A stretch of 64,000 nucleotides of DNA from Vicinamibacteria bacterium (GCA_023701125.1 JAMPXO010000005.1:1-64000); one strand, 5' to 3'; positions 55,119-63,977 are shown, counted from the first letter of the stretch. Notes: generated by a model from the letters alone, not told the origin. Numbers and translations are program-made.

Positions 55119-58100
55119 TCACGCCGCCCGATCCGGCCCCGCCACCGCGGTCGCCTTGTCGCGCCGCAGGTGAGCGACCAGGATGCGAATCACCCCCAGC
55201 GAGACCTCGGGGTGCTCGCGCATCAGCTCCCAGAACGGATCGCGACGGATGCGCAAGGCGACCACGTCCGTCTCCGCGACGCAAGTGGCGGCCCGTGGTT
55301 CGCCGGTCAGGATCGACAGCTCGCCGATCACGTCGCGAGGCCCGATCCGGCCGGGACGGCGCACGCCGTCGACGTCGATCGTGACCTGGCCCTCGACCAC
55401 GATGTAGAGCGCGTCGCCGGCGTCGCCCTGGCGCAGGATCGTTTCGCCGGGCGCGAACGCCGCCTGCTCGACGATCTCGAGCAGGCCCGCGACCTCCTCG
55501 CCTGGGATGTCGCGGAAGAGCGGGACCTGCTTGAGGAAAAGGATCTGTTCGAGCGGCACGAGCGGCATCGGCGGGACCTCCGGGACGGCGCCGGCGGCAA
55601 GCCAGGCGAGAGCGGCGCGGGCGGCGCCGCGGACCAGCGGATCGGGATCGTCGGCGGCGTCCTCGGCCAGCGTGGCGAGTGGTGTGGCGCCGCTGCGGGC
55701 GACCGCGTCGAGCGCGATCGCCCGCCACCACGACGACGGGCTCGCGCACAGCCGGGCGACGAGCGCGTCGAAGCCGACGTGCTTGAGCAGCAGTCGCTTC
55801 TCTGCCGCCTCCAGGCGCTGCGCGGCGTTGCCGCCGAGGCAGGGCGCGGCGAGGCCGCGGACAGAGGCGGCGACCGAGTCGACGAGCTCCAGCGCCTCCG
55901 CCACCTTGCGCCCCTCGCCGCGGGTCAGCGCCTCGCGCAGCGACGGCAGCGGCAGGCTCGAGTGGAGCAGACCGAGCAGGTCGAGCACCCGCGCGCGGTC
56001 GGCCGCGAACGCGCCCGCCAGTGCTTCCTCGAGCAGGGTGCCTGCGGCCCCGGCCTGGCGCACGTCCTCGAGCGCCAGGAAGCGCTCGAACGCCAGCCGC
56101 AGCTCGGCGTCGAGGCGGGCGTGCACGACGACCAGGTCTGGCGGCGGCGCGCCGCCCTGTTCGCGCAGGGCCAGCAGCCCGGCCACGGCCGCGCCACGCA
56201 CGCCGTCGTCGGTGTCCTGCAGCGCCGCGGCGAGCAGCGGTGCGGCCAGCACGCCGAGTCGGGGCAGCGCGCGCGCCACCTGCTGACGCAGGTCGGCGGG
56301 CCGCGCTGGGTCGCGCAGCAGCGCGGCCAGCGCGTCCGGCTGGCCCGCCCCGCACTGGACGAGGGCCTGCAGCGCCGCCTGGCGCACCCCCGGGTCGGCG
56401 GCGGCGTCGGCCAGCGCCCGCTGCAGCTCCGGGGCGCCGACGTGGCCCGCAGCCTGGATCGCGGCCAGCCGCACGCGGCGGTCGGGGTCGGCGATCAGCT
56501 CCAGCAGCGGGTGGTAGAAGCTCGGCACGCCGAGCTGGCCCAGCACCCGCGCGCCCTCGCGCCGCTCGCCGGGGTCGGCGCTGCCGAGCATCGCGTGCAG
56601 CGGAGCGCCCGCGTGGAGGAAGCCGGCCAGGCCGCCGTGGCGAACCAGCGCCACCACCGCGGCGCCGCGTGGACCGGGGTCGGGGTCGCCGAGCCGCGCG
56701 GTCAGCTCCGGCACGGCCGCGGCACCGTGGGTGCTGGCGAAGGCGCGGCAGGCCGCCTCGCGCACGGCCGGCACGGGGTCGTCGAGGCGGGCCCGCAGCG
56801 CGTCGTCCAGGCTCGCCACCGGCCGCTCCGCGAGCAGCTCCAGGACGGCGAGCCGCACCTCCTCGCTTTCGTGTGCGAGCAGCGGGCGCAGCAGCGGGCT
56901 CCAGTCCGCCTCGGGGGCCTGGCGCAGCAGGGTGAGGGCGTGGATCACCTTCGCCGGGTTCGGTTCGGCCAGCGCCGCCGCCAGCACCCGGCGCGAGGTC
57001 TCGTCGGCGAAGGCGATCTCGCCACGGGTGGCGTCGAGCCGGCGCAGCGCGATCGACTGGGCGAGGGCCGCGACGTACGCGCGTTCGGCCCGCAACAGCA
57101 GGAAGCCCCACAGGCCGAGCAGCGCCAGCACCGGCAGCACCCACTGCGTCACCGTCAGGCCGAAGAAGCGGTCCTGGAACAGGAACACGAGCCCGAGCGC
57201 CGCCACCATCGGCGGCTTCAGCACACCGTCGACCAGCGCCTTCGCCCGCGAGCGCGCCGCCGGGGCCAGCGGCAGGTAGAGCAGGTTGAAGGCGGAGTCG
57301 TTGACCGAGTACTTGAGCGCGACGTCGGCCGCCCGTGGTACCGCGACCGCCCACAACGCGCCGCCGGTGAGCAGCACGCCCGCGCTGCCGAGGCCGACCA
57401 TCGCGGGCAGCAGCAGCAGCGCCGCCAGCACCCCGAAGCGCTCCATGAAGCGGCCGGCGAGCAACACCTGCACGGCCAGCGCGAAGCCGCCCGCGACCAG
57501 CCGCAGTCGGGCCAGGAACGAAACCATGGCCGAGCCGTCGCCGCCGTAGGCGTGCTTGAGGGCGAGGTCGAGCTGGTAATCGGTGACGTTGGCGACCAGC
57601 GCCACCACGATCGCGATCGCGCCCAGCGTGGCGACCAGCGGCGAGGCCAGGGAGTGGCGCAGGTCCGCGAGCAGGCCGGGGGTCGTTGCGGCCGGCGCGG
57701 TCGCGGCGTGGACGGAGGGCGGTGGCTCGCGGGCTACCGCTTCGCGGCCGCGCAACAGGCGCCGGGCCAGTGCCCCGGCGGCCAGCAGGCTGACGAACAC
57801 CAGCGCCATCAGGTCTTCGGGTGCGAACTGGCGGGCGAGCTCGCCGAGGAACAGGCCGAAGGCGACGTTGGCGATCGCGCTGCCCGAGGACACGAGGCCG
57901 AACAGGCGGCGCGCCTCGCGCGGGTCGAACACGATCCCGGCCAGGGTCCAGAACAGGATCATCGACAGGTTGCCGGCGAGCTCGAGCAGGGAGAACAGCA
58001 CCAGCAGGAACAGCCGCTCGTCGCGCAGCGGCGTGGCGCACAGCGCCCGCACGACGACGACCCCCAGCGCCAGCAGCAGGAACGTCCGCTCCATCACCCG

Positions 58101-58355
58101 GCCGTGCCCCGCCGCGATCCGCCGCGTGTAGCCGGCCGTGGCCGCGACCAGCAGCAGCGGCGGCACGATGAAGCGCAGCGGGATCGCCGAGGGCGGCAGT
58201 GCCGAGAGGAACATCGCGCGACCGACGAGCTGGCCGGTGATCACGATGCCGCCGACGCTGAACAGCGACAGCAGCAGCAGCAGCGCGACGCGCTCGGACT
58301 CTTCCGGCTGGATGCGGAAGAAGGCGAGCAGGTTGTCGCGGCGGCTCTGGGCCAT
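55119..58355 (-). CDS. Npt/MFS-like transporter fused to HEAT repeats and a cNMP-binding domain
   Basis: 1078 residues. The N-terminal ~420 residues form about twelve membrane helices with the pattern of the nucleotide (ATP/ADP) transporter-like family: VFDPREARRLFGLVSSGSAIANV and KYSVNDSAFNLLYLPL. Then come about ten HEAT/armadillo repeats (~450-930; for example DDPVPAVREAACRAFAS, DPDRRVRLAAIQAAGHV). A C-terminal cyclic-nucleotide-binding domain (~955-1065) has DIPGEEVAGLLEIVEQAAF, LYIVVEGQV, GPRDVIGELSILTGEPRAATC, where GELSxLxxxPRAAT is the phosphate-binding cassette. The protein may be a ligand-gated carrier; substrate and cyclic nucleotide are not known. Confidence 0.85.
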   Translation of the reverse strand: MAQSRRDNLLAFFRIQPEESERVALLLLLSLFSVGGIVITGQLVGRAMFLSALPPSAIPLRFIVPPLLLVAATAGYTRRIAAGHGRVMERTFLLLALGVVVVRALCATPLRDERLFLLVLFSLLELAGNLSMILFWTLAGIVFDPREARRLFGLVSSGSAIANVAFGLFLGELARQFAPEDLMALVFVSLLAAGALARRLLRGREAVAREPPPSVHAATAPAATTPGLLADLRHSLASPLVATLGAIAIVVALVANVTDYQLDLALKHAYGGDGSAMVSFLARLRLVAGGFALAVQVLLAGRFMERFGVLAALLLLPAMVGLGSAGVLLTGGALWAVAVPRAADVALKYSVNDSAFNLLYLPLAPAARSRAKALVDGVLKPPMVAALGLVFLFQDRFFGLTVTQWVLPVLALLGLWGFLLLRAERAYVAALAQSIALRRLDATRGEIAFADETSRRVLAAALAEPNPAKVIHALTLLRQAPEADWSPLLRPLLAHESEEVRLAVLELLAERPVASLDDALRARLDDPVPAVREAACRAFASTHGAAAVPELTARLGDPDPGPRGAAVVALVRHGGLAGFLHAGAPLHAMLGSADPGERREGARVLGQLGVPSFYHPLLELIADPDRRVRLAAIQAAGHVGAPELQRALADAAADPGVRQAALQALVQCGAGQPDALAALLRDPARPADLRQQVARALPRLGVLAAPLLAAALQDTDDGVRGAAVAGLLALREQGGAPPPDLVVVHARLDAELRLAFERFLALEDVRQAGAAGTLLEEALAGAFAADRARVLDLLGLLHSSLPLPSLREALTRGEGRKVAEALELVDSVAASVRGLAAPCLGGNAAQRLEAAEKRLLLKHVGFDALVARLCASPSSWWRAIALDAVARSGATPLATLAEDAADDPDPLVRGAARAALAWLAAGAVPEVPPMPLVPLEQILFLKQVPLFRDIPGEEVAGLLEIVEQAAFAPGETILRQGDAGDALYIVVEGQVTIDVDGVRRPGRIGPRDVIGELSILTGEPRAATCVAETDVVALRIRRDPFWELMREHPEVSLGVIRILVAHLRRDKATAVAGPDRAA

Positions 58356-58455
58356 CGATCGCGTGCGGCTCCTGGCGGCCGCGCGTCGCGGCCGGGACAT
58401 GCATCGGGTCGGAGAGGACGCGCGAGTGTGACACAGGCGTGCAAACATCGCGGCC

Positions 58456-59328
58456 ATGGCCGGTACGCTCTACGTCGTCGCCACGCCGCTCGGCAACCTC
58501 GAGGACATCAGCGCCCGCGCGCTGCGCATCCTGCGCGAGGCGGCACTGGTGGCCTGCGAGGACACCCGGCGCACCGGGCGGCTGCTGGCCGCCCACGCGA
58601 TCGCCACGCCGCTGACCTCGTGCTTCGAGCACAACGAGCGGGCCAAGGTCGAGCGGCTGCTGGGGCTGCTGCGCGAGGGCAAGGACGTGGCGCTGTGCTC
58701 CGACGCGGGCACGCCGGGCATCTCCGACCCGGGCTACCGCGTGGTCCACGCCGCGCGCGAGGCGGGGTTGCCGGTGGTGCCGGTGCCGGGGCCGTCGGCG
58801 GTGATCGCGGCGCTCTCGGTGTCGGGCCTGCCGACCGACCGCTTCCTGTTCGTCGGCTTCCTGCCGGCGCGCGCCAAGCCGCGGCGCGAGGCGCTCGTGG
58901 AACTGCGCGGGCGCCGCGAGACGCTCGTCTTCTACGAGTCGCCGCTGCGCACGCTGGAGACGCTCGCCGACCTGCGCGAGGCGTTCGGCGAGCGGCCCGC
59001 GTTCCTGTGCCGCGAGGCGACCAAGATGCACGAGGAGTACCGGCTGGCCACGCTTTCCACCCTGCATGCCGAGGTCGCCGCTCGCGGCGAGCTGAAGGGC
59101 GAGGTGGTGCTGGTGGTCGGCGGCTCCGGCGAGGCGGTGGCGGAGGAGGCCGCGGCCGAGGTTTCGGTCGAGGATCTCTACGCGCGCCTGGTGGCGGAGG
59201 GCAAGACCCGGCGCGAGGCGGTCAAGGAGGTCGCCCGCCGGCTCGGCCTCAACGCCCGCGACGTCTACGACCGGGTCCTTTTGGCGGAAACCCCACCCCC
59301 GTTGCCTCCCGGGGACGATCAGCCCTAG
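58456..59328 (+). CDS. rsmI: 16S rRNA (cytidine-2'-O) methyltransferase RsmI
   Basis: 290 residues. LYVVATPLGNLEDISARAL at the start, ACEDTRRTGRLL, CSDAGTPGISDPG and VPVPGPSAVIAALSVSGLP are all RsmI signatures of the tetrapyrrole-methylase fold. It methylates the 2'-O of C1402 of 16S rRNA. It is divergent from the transporter fusion and 129 bp upstream of rpsU, so both neighbours concern the small ribosomal subunit. Confidence 0.96.
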   Translation: MAGTLYVVATPLGNLEDISARALRILREAALVACEDTRRTGRLLAAHAIATPLTSCFEHNERAKVERLLGLLREGKDVALCSDAGTPGISDPGYRVVHAAREAGLPVVPVPGPSAVIAALSVSGLPTDRFLFVGFLPARAKPRREALVELRGRRETLVFYESPLRTLETLADLREAFGERPAFLCREATKMHEEYRLATLSTLHAEVAARGELKGEVVLVVGGSGEAVAEEAAAEVSVEDLYARLVAEGKTRREAVKEVARRLGLNARDVYDRVLLAETPPPLPPGDDQP

Positions 59329-59397
59329 AATTCCCTGTTTGCGCCGCGCCCTTCGTCCCGGGCGCACGGAAGGCGCGAATGCCGGCGTCGCGCCGCC

Positions 59398-59418
59398 CCC
59401 CGGAAATGGCTTCCGGGG
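59398..59418 (+). promoter_or_regulatory. Leader hairpin upstream of rpsU
   Basis: CCCCGGAA (59398-59405) pairs perfectly with TTCCGGGG (59411-59418) around ATGGC. It lies 39 nt before the rpsU start and could be a leader regulatory hairpin or an rsmI terminator. There is no T-tract. Confidence 0.4.
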
Positions 59419-59457
59419 CGAGTTGCGCCATCCGAGGCCGAAGGGGGGTCGAATTTT

Positions 59458-59655
59458 CTGGCTGAGATCAAGCTGCAAGAGGGCGAGTCGATCGAGAACG
59501 CCCTGCGTCGCTTCAAGCGCAAGGTTCAGCAGGAAGATGTCATCAAGGACATCAAGAAGCACAGCTTCTACCTGAAGCCCGGGGACAAGCGTCGCGCCAA
59601 GGAGGCGCTCGCCCGCAAGCGCAACCGCAAGAAGGCCCGCCGCGAGGCGGAGTAA
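59458..59655 (+). CDS. rpsU: Ribosomal protein bS21, apparent CTG start
   Basis: 65 residues: (L/M)AEIKLQEGESIEN..., ALRRFKRKVQQEDVI, then KKHSFYLKPGDKRRAKEA and a lysine/arginine-rich tail, the typical bS21 pattern. The family start (M-x-E-I) aligns with CTG 59458, preceded by AAGGGGGG 9 nt upstream. I read the frame back to about 59398 and found no ATG, GTG or TTG. Initiation at CTG is therefore the simplest reading. bS21 binds the small subunit platform and helps initiation. A palindromic element and a terminator follow. Confidence 0.9.
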   Translation: MAEIKLQEGESIENALRRFKRKVQQEDVIKDIKKHSFYLKPGDKRRAKEALARKRNRKKARREAE

Positions 59656-59668
59656 GACCGAGAACGCC

Positions 59669-59753
59669 CCTGGGGGGGCGGGGGCGGAGGAGGCTTCGCC
59701 TCCGACGGAGCCCCCGCGGGACTGCCGCCGGATTCACTCCGGCGGCAGAACCC
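59669..59753 (-). repeat. Two-hairpin palindromic element, type C, near rpsU/pta
   Basis: Forward on the minus strand. Hairpin 1 is the best in the family: CTGCCGCCGGA-GTGAA-TCCGGCGGCAG, perfect 11 bp with the same GTGAA loop. Hairpin 2 has a third inner stem, GGAGGC/GCCTCC with loop GAA, inside the clamp. It lies between rpsU and pta, downstream of both. Confidence 0.9.
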
Positions 59754-59758
59754 AATAG

Positions 59759-59803
59759 AGCCGCACCGGAGCCGCCACCGGCCCGGCGCGGCTTTTGCTT
59801 TTT
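59759..59803 (+). terminator. Rho-independent terminator after rpsU
   Basis: AGCCGC (59759-59764) pairs with GCGGCT (59788-59793), with further CCGG pairing within. TTTTGCTTTTT follows at once. This is the one classic T-tract terminator in the window. It serves rpsU and may be read through from the other side as part of the pta 3' end. Confidence 0.7.
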
Positions 59804-59809
59804 CCGGGG

Positions 59810-60805
59810 CTACTCCGCCTGCAGGACCGTGATCGCGATGGCGTCGACGATGTCGTCGACCGAGCAGCCGCGGGACAGGTCGTTGGCCGGCTTGGCCAGG
59901 CCCTGCAGGATCGGGCCGATCGCGCGGGCGCCCGCGATGCGTTCGACCAGCTTGTAGCCGATGTTGCCGGCGCCGAGGTCGGGGAACACCAGCACGTTGG
60001 CGCGGCCCGCGACCTCGCTGCCCGGGGCCTTGCTCTGGCCCACCGCCGCCACCAGCGCCGCGTCGGCCTGCAGCTCGCCGTCGACCAGCAGCCCCTTCGC
60101 GCGGGCGCGCACCAGCCGCGCGGCCTCGGCGACCTTGCGGCTGCGCGGGTGGTCCGCCGAGCCCATCGTCGAGAACGACAGCATCGCCACCCGCGGCTCG
60201 ATCTCGAGGAAGCGTCGCGTGTTCTCGGCAGCCAGGATCGCGATCTCGGCCAGCTCCTCCGCCGTCGGGTCGGGGTTGACGCCGCAGTCGGCGAAGACCA
60301 GCGCGCCGCCGTGACCGAGCTCGGCGCGGCTCGTCTGCATCAGCATGAACGACGACACCCGGCGCACGCCCGGGCGCGGCCCGATCCCGCGCAGCACGGC
60401 GCGCAGCGTGTCCGCGGTGGTCGCCCGCGCACCGGCCACCAGGCCGTCGAAGGCGCCGAGGCCCACCTGCACGGCGCCCCACAGCAGTGGCTGCTTCAGC
60501 GCGTCGCGGGCCTCTGTCGGGGACAGGCCGCGTGGGCCGAGGCGCTCGAGCAGATAGCGGACCGCGGTGTCCACCGTGCGCTCGTTCCCGCCGGGCGCCG
60601 CCAGTTCGACCCCGTCGAGGGCGAGGCCGCGGTCGCGGGCCAGCGCCCGCAGCGCCTCGGGGGCGCCGAGCAGGGTGGGCCGGGCCAGCCCCGCCGCGGC
60701 CGCTCGGGCCGCGGCTTCCAGCGTGCGCGGCTCGTCGCCCTCCGGCAGCACGATCCGCAGCGGTCGCCGGGCGGCGCGCGCTCGCAGGCGCTCGAGGAGG
60801 TCCAC
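59810..60805 (-). CDS. pta: Phosphate acetyltransferase
   Basis: 331 residues, short (single-domain) form. RIVLPEGDE at the start, [41 protein letters not shown] and [14 protein letters not shown] are all family segments. It interconverts acetyl-CoA and acetyl phosphate. No ackA is adjacent. The start is GTG 60805, which gives the usual N-terminus ([11 protein letters not shown]); an upstream GTG at 60823 is possible. Confidence 0.93.
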   Translation of the reverse strand: MDLLERLRARAARRPLRIVLPEGDEPRTLEAAARAAAAGLARPTLLGAPEALRALARDRGLALDGVELAAPGGNERTVDTAVRYLLERLGPRGLSPTEARDALKQPLLWGAVQVGLGAFDGLVAGARATTADTLRAVLRGIGPRPGVRRVSSFMLMQTSRAELGHGGALVFADCGVNPDPTAEELAEIAILAAENTRRFLEIEPRVAMLSFSTMGSADHPRSRKVAEAARLVRARAKGLLVDGELQADAALVAAVGQSKAPGSEVAGRANVLVFPDLGAGNIGYKLVERIAGARAIGPILQGLAKPANDLSRGCSVDDIVDAIAITVLQAE

Positions 60806-60861
60806 GGCCGGGGACGCTAGCACGCGGCACCGGATGCCGGAAGGCCTTGCCCGCCAATGCG

Positions 60862-60891
60862 TTGACACTCCCGAAATGCGTGTGGTAGCGT
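60862..60891 (+). promoter_or_regulatory. Sigma-70-like promoter of the STAS gene
   Basis: Consensus TTGACA (60862-60867), then 17-18 nt, then GTAGCG/TAGCGT (60885-60891). The leader continues to a GGAGGAA ribosome site before the ATG at 60938. Confidence 0.6.
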
Positions 60892-60937
60892 CGCCTCCGA
60901 CTCACTTTCGAACTCCATCGCGGAGGAACAGGACGCC

Positions 60938-61273
60938 ATGAAGATCGTCGAGCGCACGGTCGGAGAGATCATCATCCTCGACCTCCACGGGAAGATCCTG
61001 ATCGGCGAGGGCGACGACGCGCTGCGCGATGCCGTCACCAAGCTGGTCGATTCGGGCGCGCAGAAGATCCTGCTGAACCTCGCCGACGTCCCGTACGTGG
61101 ACTCGGCCGGCCTCGGCGAGATCGTTCGCTGCTACACCACCGTCAGCCGCAAGGGCGGGCGCCTGAAGCTGATCAACCTGACCAAGAAGATCCAGGACCT
61201 GCTGGCCATCACCAAGCTGCTCACCGTCTTCGAGACCTACGACTCCGAGGACGAAGCCGTCAAGAGCTTCTAA
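60938..61273 (+). CDS. STAS-domain anti-sigma factor antagonist
   Basis: 111 residues, a stand-alone STAS domain. Phosphorylatable Ser56 lies in [12 protein letters not shown], and [12 protein letters not shown] is the usual C-terminal helix. SpoIIAA/RsbV-like antagonists bind and inhibit an anti-sigma kinase when unphosphorylated. The kinase and sigma factor are not in the window. It precedes the glycan locus, with only 56 bp to the UbiA-type gene. Confidence 0.92.
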   Translation: MKIVERTVGEIIILDLHGKILIGEGDDALRDAVTKLVDSGAQKILLNLADVPYVDSAGLGEIVRCYTTVSRKGGRLKLINLTKKIQDLLAITKLLTVFETYDSEDEAVKSF

Positions 61274-61329
61274 GGTCGGCCTCGAGCGGGGCGCTGCCGG
61301 GGCGCCCCGCGCTTCATCTTCCGAGGATC

Positions 61330-62226
61330 GTGCCGCCTCTCCTCGCCGCTCTCCGGCCCCACCAGTGGACCAAGAACCTGGTGGTGTTCGCCGCGCTCGG
61401 CCTCTCGAAGCACCTGTTCGAACTCGGGCCGCTGCTGCAGGCCGGGCTGGCTTTCTTGTGCTTCTGCGCGTTGTCGGGGACCGTCTACCTGGTCAACGAC
61501 CTGGTCGACGTCGAGCGCGACCGGCTGCACCCCGAGAAGCAGCAGCGCCCGATCGCCAGCGGTGCCGTCTCGGTCCCGCTGGCCCGCTCCGCGGCGCTGG
61601 TGCTGGGCGCCGGCAGCCTGACCGTCGCGGCCCTGCTCTCGCTCGAGTTCCTGGCCTGCGCGATCGCCTACCTGGCCCTCAACCTGCTCTACTCGTTCCG
61701 GCTCAAGAACGTGGTGATCCTCGACGTGCTGTCGATCAGCCTCGGCTTCGTGCTGCGGGCGGTCGCCGGCGGGGTCGCGATCGTGGTGCCGATCAGCGAC
61801 TGGCTGCTGGTGTGCACGATCCTGCTGGCGCTGTTCCTGGCCCTCGCCAAGCGCCGGGCCGAGATCACCGGGCTCGAGGCCGCGGCCAGCGGCCACCGCG
61901 CGATCCTTGCCGAGTACAGCCCGTACCTGCTCGACCAGATGATCTCGGTGGTCACCGCCTCGTGCCTGACGGCCTACGCGTTCTACACGCTGGCGCCGGA
62001 GACGGTGGCCAAGTTCCAGACCGACCGGCTGTCGTGGACGATCCCCTTCGTGATCTACGGCATCTTTCGTTATCTTTACCTCGTCCACCGCAAGGACCAG
62101 GGCGGCAGCCCGAGCGACGTGCTGCTCACCGACCGGCCGCTGCTGCTGACCGTGTTCCTGTGGGCGGTCGCCGTGGTGGCGATCGTCTACACCGCCGCGG
62201 GCGCCCCGGCGCCGATCGGGTACTGA
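61330..62226 (+). CDS. UbiA-type prenyl-phosphate phosphoribosyltransferase
   Basis: 298 residues, nine predicted membrane helices. The first acidic motif is NDLVDVERDRLHP (N56), followed by KQQRPIASG; LRPHQWTKNLVVF at the start is diagnostic of decaprenyl-phosphate 5-phosphoribosyltransferase (Rv3806c-like). It attaches phosphoribose to polyprenyl phosphate to make precursors of arabinose or other pentose-containing glycans. The GTG start has GAGGA upstream. The following coiled-coil and GT4 genes indicate a polysaccharide locus. Confidence 0.92.
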   Translation: MPPLLAALRPHQWTKNLVVFAALGLSKHLFELGPLLQAGLAFLCFCALSGTVYLVNDLVDVERDRLHPEKQQRPIASGAVSVPLARSAALVLGAGSLTVAALLSLEFLACAIAYLALNLLYSFRLKNVVILDVLSISLGFVLRAVAGGVAIVVPISDWLLVCTILLALFLALAKRRAEITGLEAAASGHRAILAEYSPYLLDQMISVVTASCLTAYAFYTLAPETVAKFQTDRLSWTIPFVIYGIFRYLYLVHRKDQGGSPSDVLLTDRPLLLTVFLWAVAVVAIVYTAAGAPAPIGY

Positions 62227-62244
62227 AGGGCGAAGGGACCGAGG

Positions 62245-62799
62245 ATGAGCATCGAGATCCGCGCCGAGGACGTGAACGTCGAGGAGATCATGCGGCAGAT
62301 CCGCCGCCGGATCGACGAGAAGCGGCGCGGGCTGTACACGGACGACGAGCTGCGCGAGATCGCGGAGCACCGTCTCGACGCGGTGCTCGACGCGGGCGAG
62401 TTCAACCCCGATTTCGTGGCCGACTTCCGCGGCGGCACCGCGCGCTGGAACTACCGCTTCCACACCGAGACGATCTACCGCAGCAGCCGGGGCGCCGTCG
62501 GCCGCGCGCTGGAGACGATCCGCAAGCTCCTGAAACCGATCCAGAAGCTGTTCTGGAACCCGAACCCGATGATCTCGGCGCTGTCCCGCCAGTCCGACCT
62601 GAACCTCTACTTCGTGGAGCTGTTCCACAACCTCTCGCGCGAGTTGACCAAGCTCAACCTGGAGAACCAGGAACTGAAGAACCGCGTGCTCACGCTGCAG
62701 GGCCGGCTCGATCTTCTGGCCCGCCGCGAGAAGACCCTCGAGGACATGGTCGTCTACCGCGACGACCCTGGCGCGGAGGGCCCGGAAGGCCCGCGGTGA
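62245..62799 (+). CDS. Coiled-coil protein of a glycan locus, function unknown
   Basis: 184 residues, soluble. IEIRAEDVNVEEIMRQIRRRIDEKRRG is a helical, charged start. A C-terminal coiled coil (~130-170; LTKLNLENQELKNRVLTLQGRL) follows. Similar small proteins sit beside glycosyltransferases in polysaccharide loci of many bacteria, but no function is established here. The stop overlaps the GTG of the GT4 gene (GTGA), implying close coupling. Confidence 0.72.
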   Translation: MSIEIRAEDVNVEEIMRQIRRRIDEKRRGLYTDDELREIAEHRLDAVLDAGEFNPDFVADFRGGTARWNYRFHTETIYRSSRGAVGRALETIRKLLKPIQKLFWNPNPMISALSRQSDLNLYFVELFHNLSRELTKLNLENQELKNRVLTLQGRLDLLARREKTLEDMVVYRDDPGAEGPEGPR

Positions 62800-63977
62800 A
62801 GCTCGCCTTCGTGGTCCAGCGCTACGGCCTGGACATCGCGGGCGGCGCCGAGTACCACTGCCGGCTGATCGCCGAGCACCTCGCGCGCCACGCCCAGGTG
62901 GAGGTGCTGACCACCTGCGCCACCGACTACGTGACGTGGGCCGATCACTACCCCGAGGGCCCCGAGACGCTGAACGGCGTCCTCGTGCGCCGCTTCCGTG
63001 TCAAGCGCCCCCGCGACGTGTACCGCTTCCGCGACTGGTCGGAGAGGGTACTGGGCGGACCCCACGACGCGGCCGACGAGAAGGCGTGGCTGGAGGAAGA
63101 AGGCCCGTACAGCCCGCGGTTGCTGAGCCATCTCGCGAAGCACCGCGCAGAGTTCGATTTCGTGATCGGCTTCTCGTACCGCTACTGGACCACGCGCGAG
63201 GCGTTGCTGGCGGCCGCGGACCGCGCGATCCTGGTGCCGACGGCCGAGGACGACGGCGTGTACCGGCTCGGCCTGTTCGACGAGCTGTTCCGCAAGGTGC
63301 GGGGCGTCGTCTGGAACAGTCCCGAGGAGCGGGAGATGATCCTCGCCGCCACGCCCGGGCTCGACGTGGCGGGCGACGTCGTCGGCGTCGGCTCCGCGTT
63401 GCCCGAGCGGCTCGACCCCGAGGGCTTCCGGCGCGCGCGCGGGATCGAAGACCCGTACCTGATCTACGTCGGCCGCATCGACCAGAACAAGGGCTGCCGT
63501 CAGCTCTTCGACTACTTCCTTCGCTACCGCAAGGAGCGCGGCTCGAAGCTGCGGCTGCTGCTGGTCGGCAAGCCGGTGCTGCCGCTGCCGCAGGACGAGG
63601 GCATCGTCCACACGGGTTTCCTCTCCGACCAGGAGAAGTGGGACGCGATCGCGGGCGCCGAGGCGCTGGTGATGCCGTCGCGCTACGAGAGCCTGTCGAT
63701 GGTCACGCTGGAGGCGTGGTGGGCGCGGCGGCCGGTGCTCGCCAACGCCCGCTGCGCGGTGTTGCGTGGCCAGTGCGTGCGCTCCAACGCGGGACTCTTC
63801 TACTCGGAGTACGAGGACTTCGCCGAGGCGCTGGCGCTGCTCGAGCGCGACCCGGCACTGCGCCAGGCGATGGGCGAGAACGGCCGTCGCTACTTCGACA
63901 CCCACTACGCGTGGGACGTGGTGGTCGGCAAGTACCTGGCGCTGTTCGAGCGGCTGCGGACGCGGGCGATCGCTTGA
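62796..63977 (+). CDS. GT4-type glycosyltransferase
   Basis: 393 residues. FVVQRYGLDIAGGAEYHCRLIAEHLARH is the nucleotide-sugar-acceptor N-terminal lobe with the glycine-rich loop (GGAE). YVGRIDQNKGC begins the donor-binding lobe, and the E-x7-E motif is in PSRYESLSMVTLEAWW. A retaining GT-B enzyme, likely adding a sugar to an envelope glycan at the cytoplasmic face. GTG start, overlapping the coiled-coil gene by four bases; the stop overlaps the next start (TTGA). Confidence 0.9.
   Translation: MKLAFVVQRYGLDIAGGAEYHCRLIAEHLARHAQVEVLTTCATDYVTWADHYPEGPETLNGVLVRRFRVKRPRDVYRFRDWSERVLGGPHDAADEKAWLEEEGPYSPRLLSHLAKHRAEFDFVIGFSYRYWTTREALLAAADRAILVPTAEDDGVYRLGLFDELFRKVRGVVWNSPEEREMILAATPGLDVAGDVVGVGSALPERLDPEGFRRARGIEDPYLIYVGRIDQNKGCRQLFDYFLRYRKERGSKLRLLLVGKPVLPLPQDEGIVHTGFLSDQEKWDAIAGAEALVMPSRYESLSMVTLEAWWARRPVLANARCAVLRGQCVRSNAGLFYSEYEDFAEALALLERDPALRQAMGENGRRYFDTHYAWDVVVGKYLALFERLRTRAIA

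Noticed and set aside
55056-59465. 1469-codon open frame on the plus strand
   Set aside because: Antisense to the 1078-residue transporter fusion; low-complexity Q/R/G/H composition and no motif.
53941-59562. 1873-codon open frame on the minus strand
   Set aside because: Only its end (53941-55107) is a real gene; the rest is an antiphase shadow of the transporter fusion and antisense to rsmI and rpsU, with Arg/Pro/Ala-rich composition typical of GC-rich shadows.
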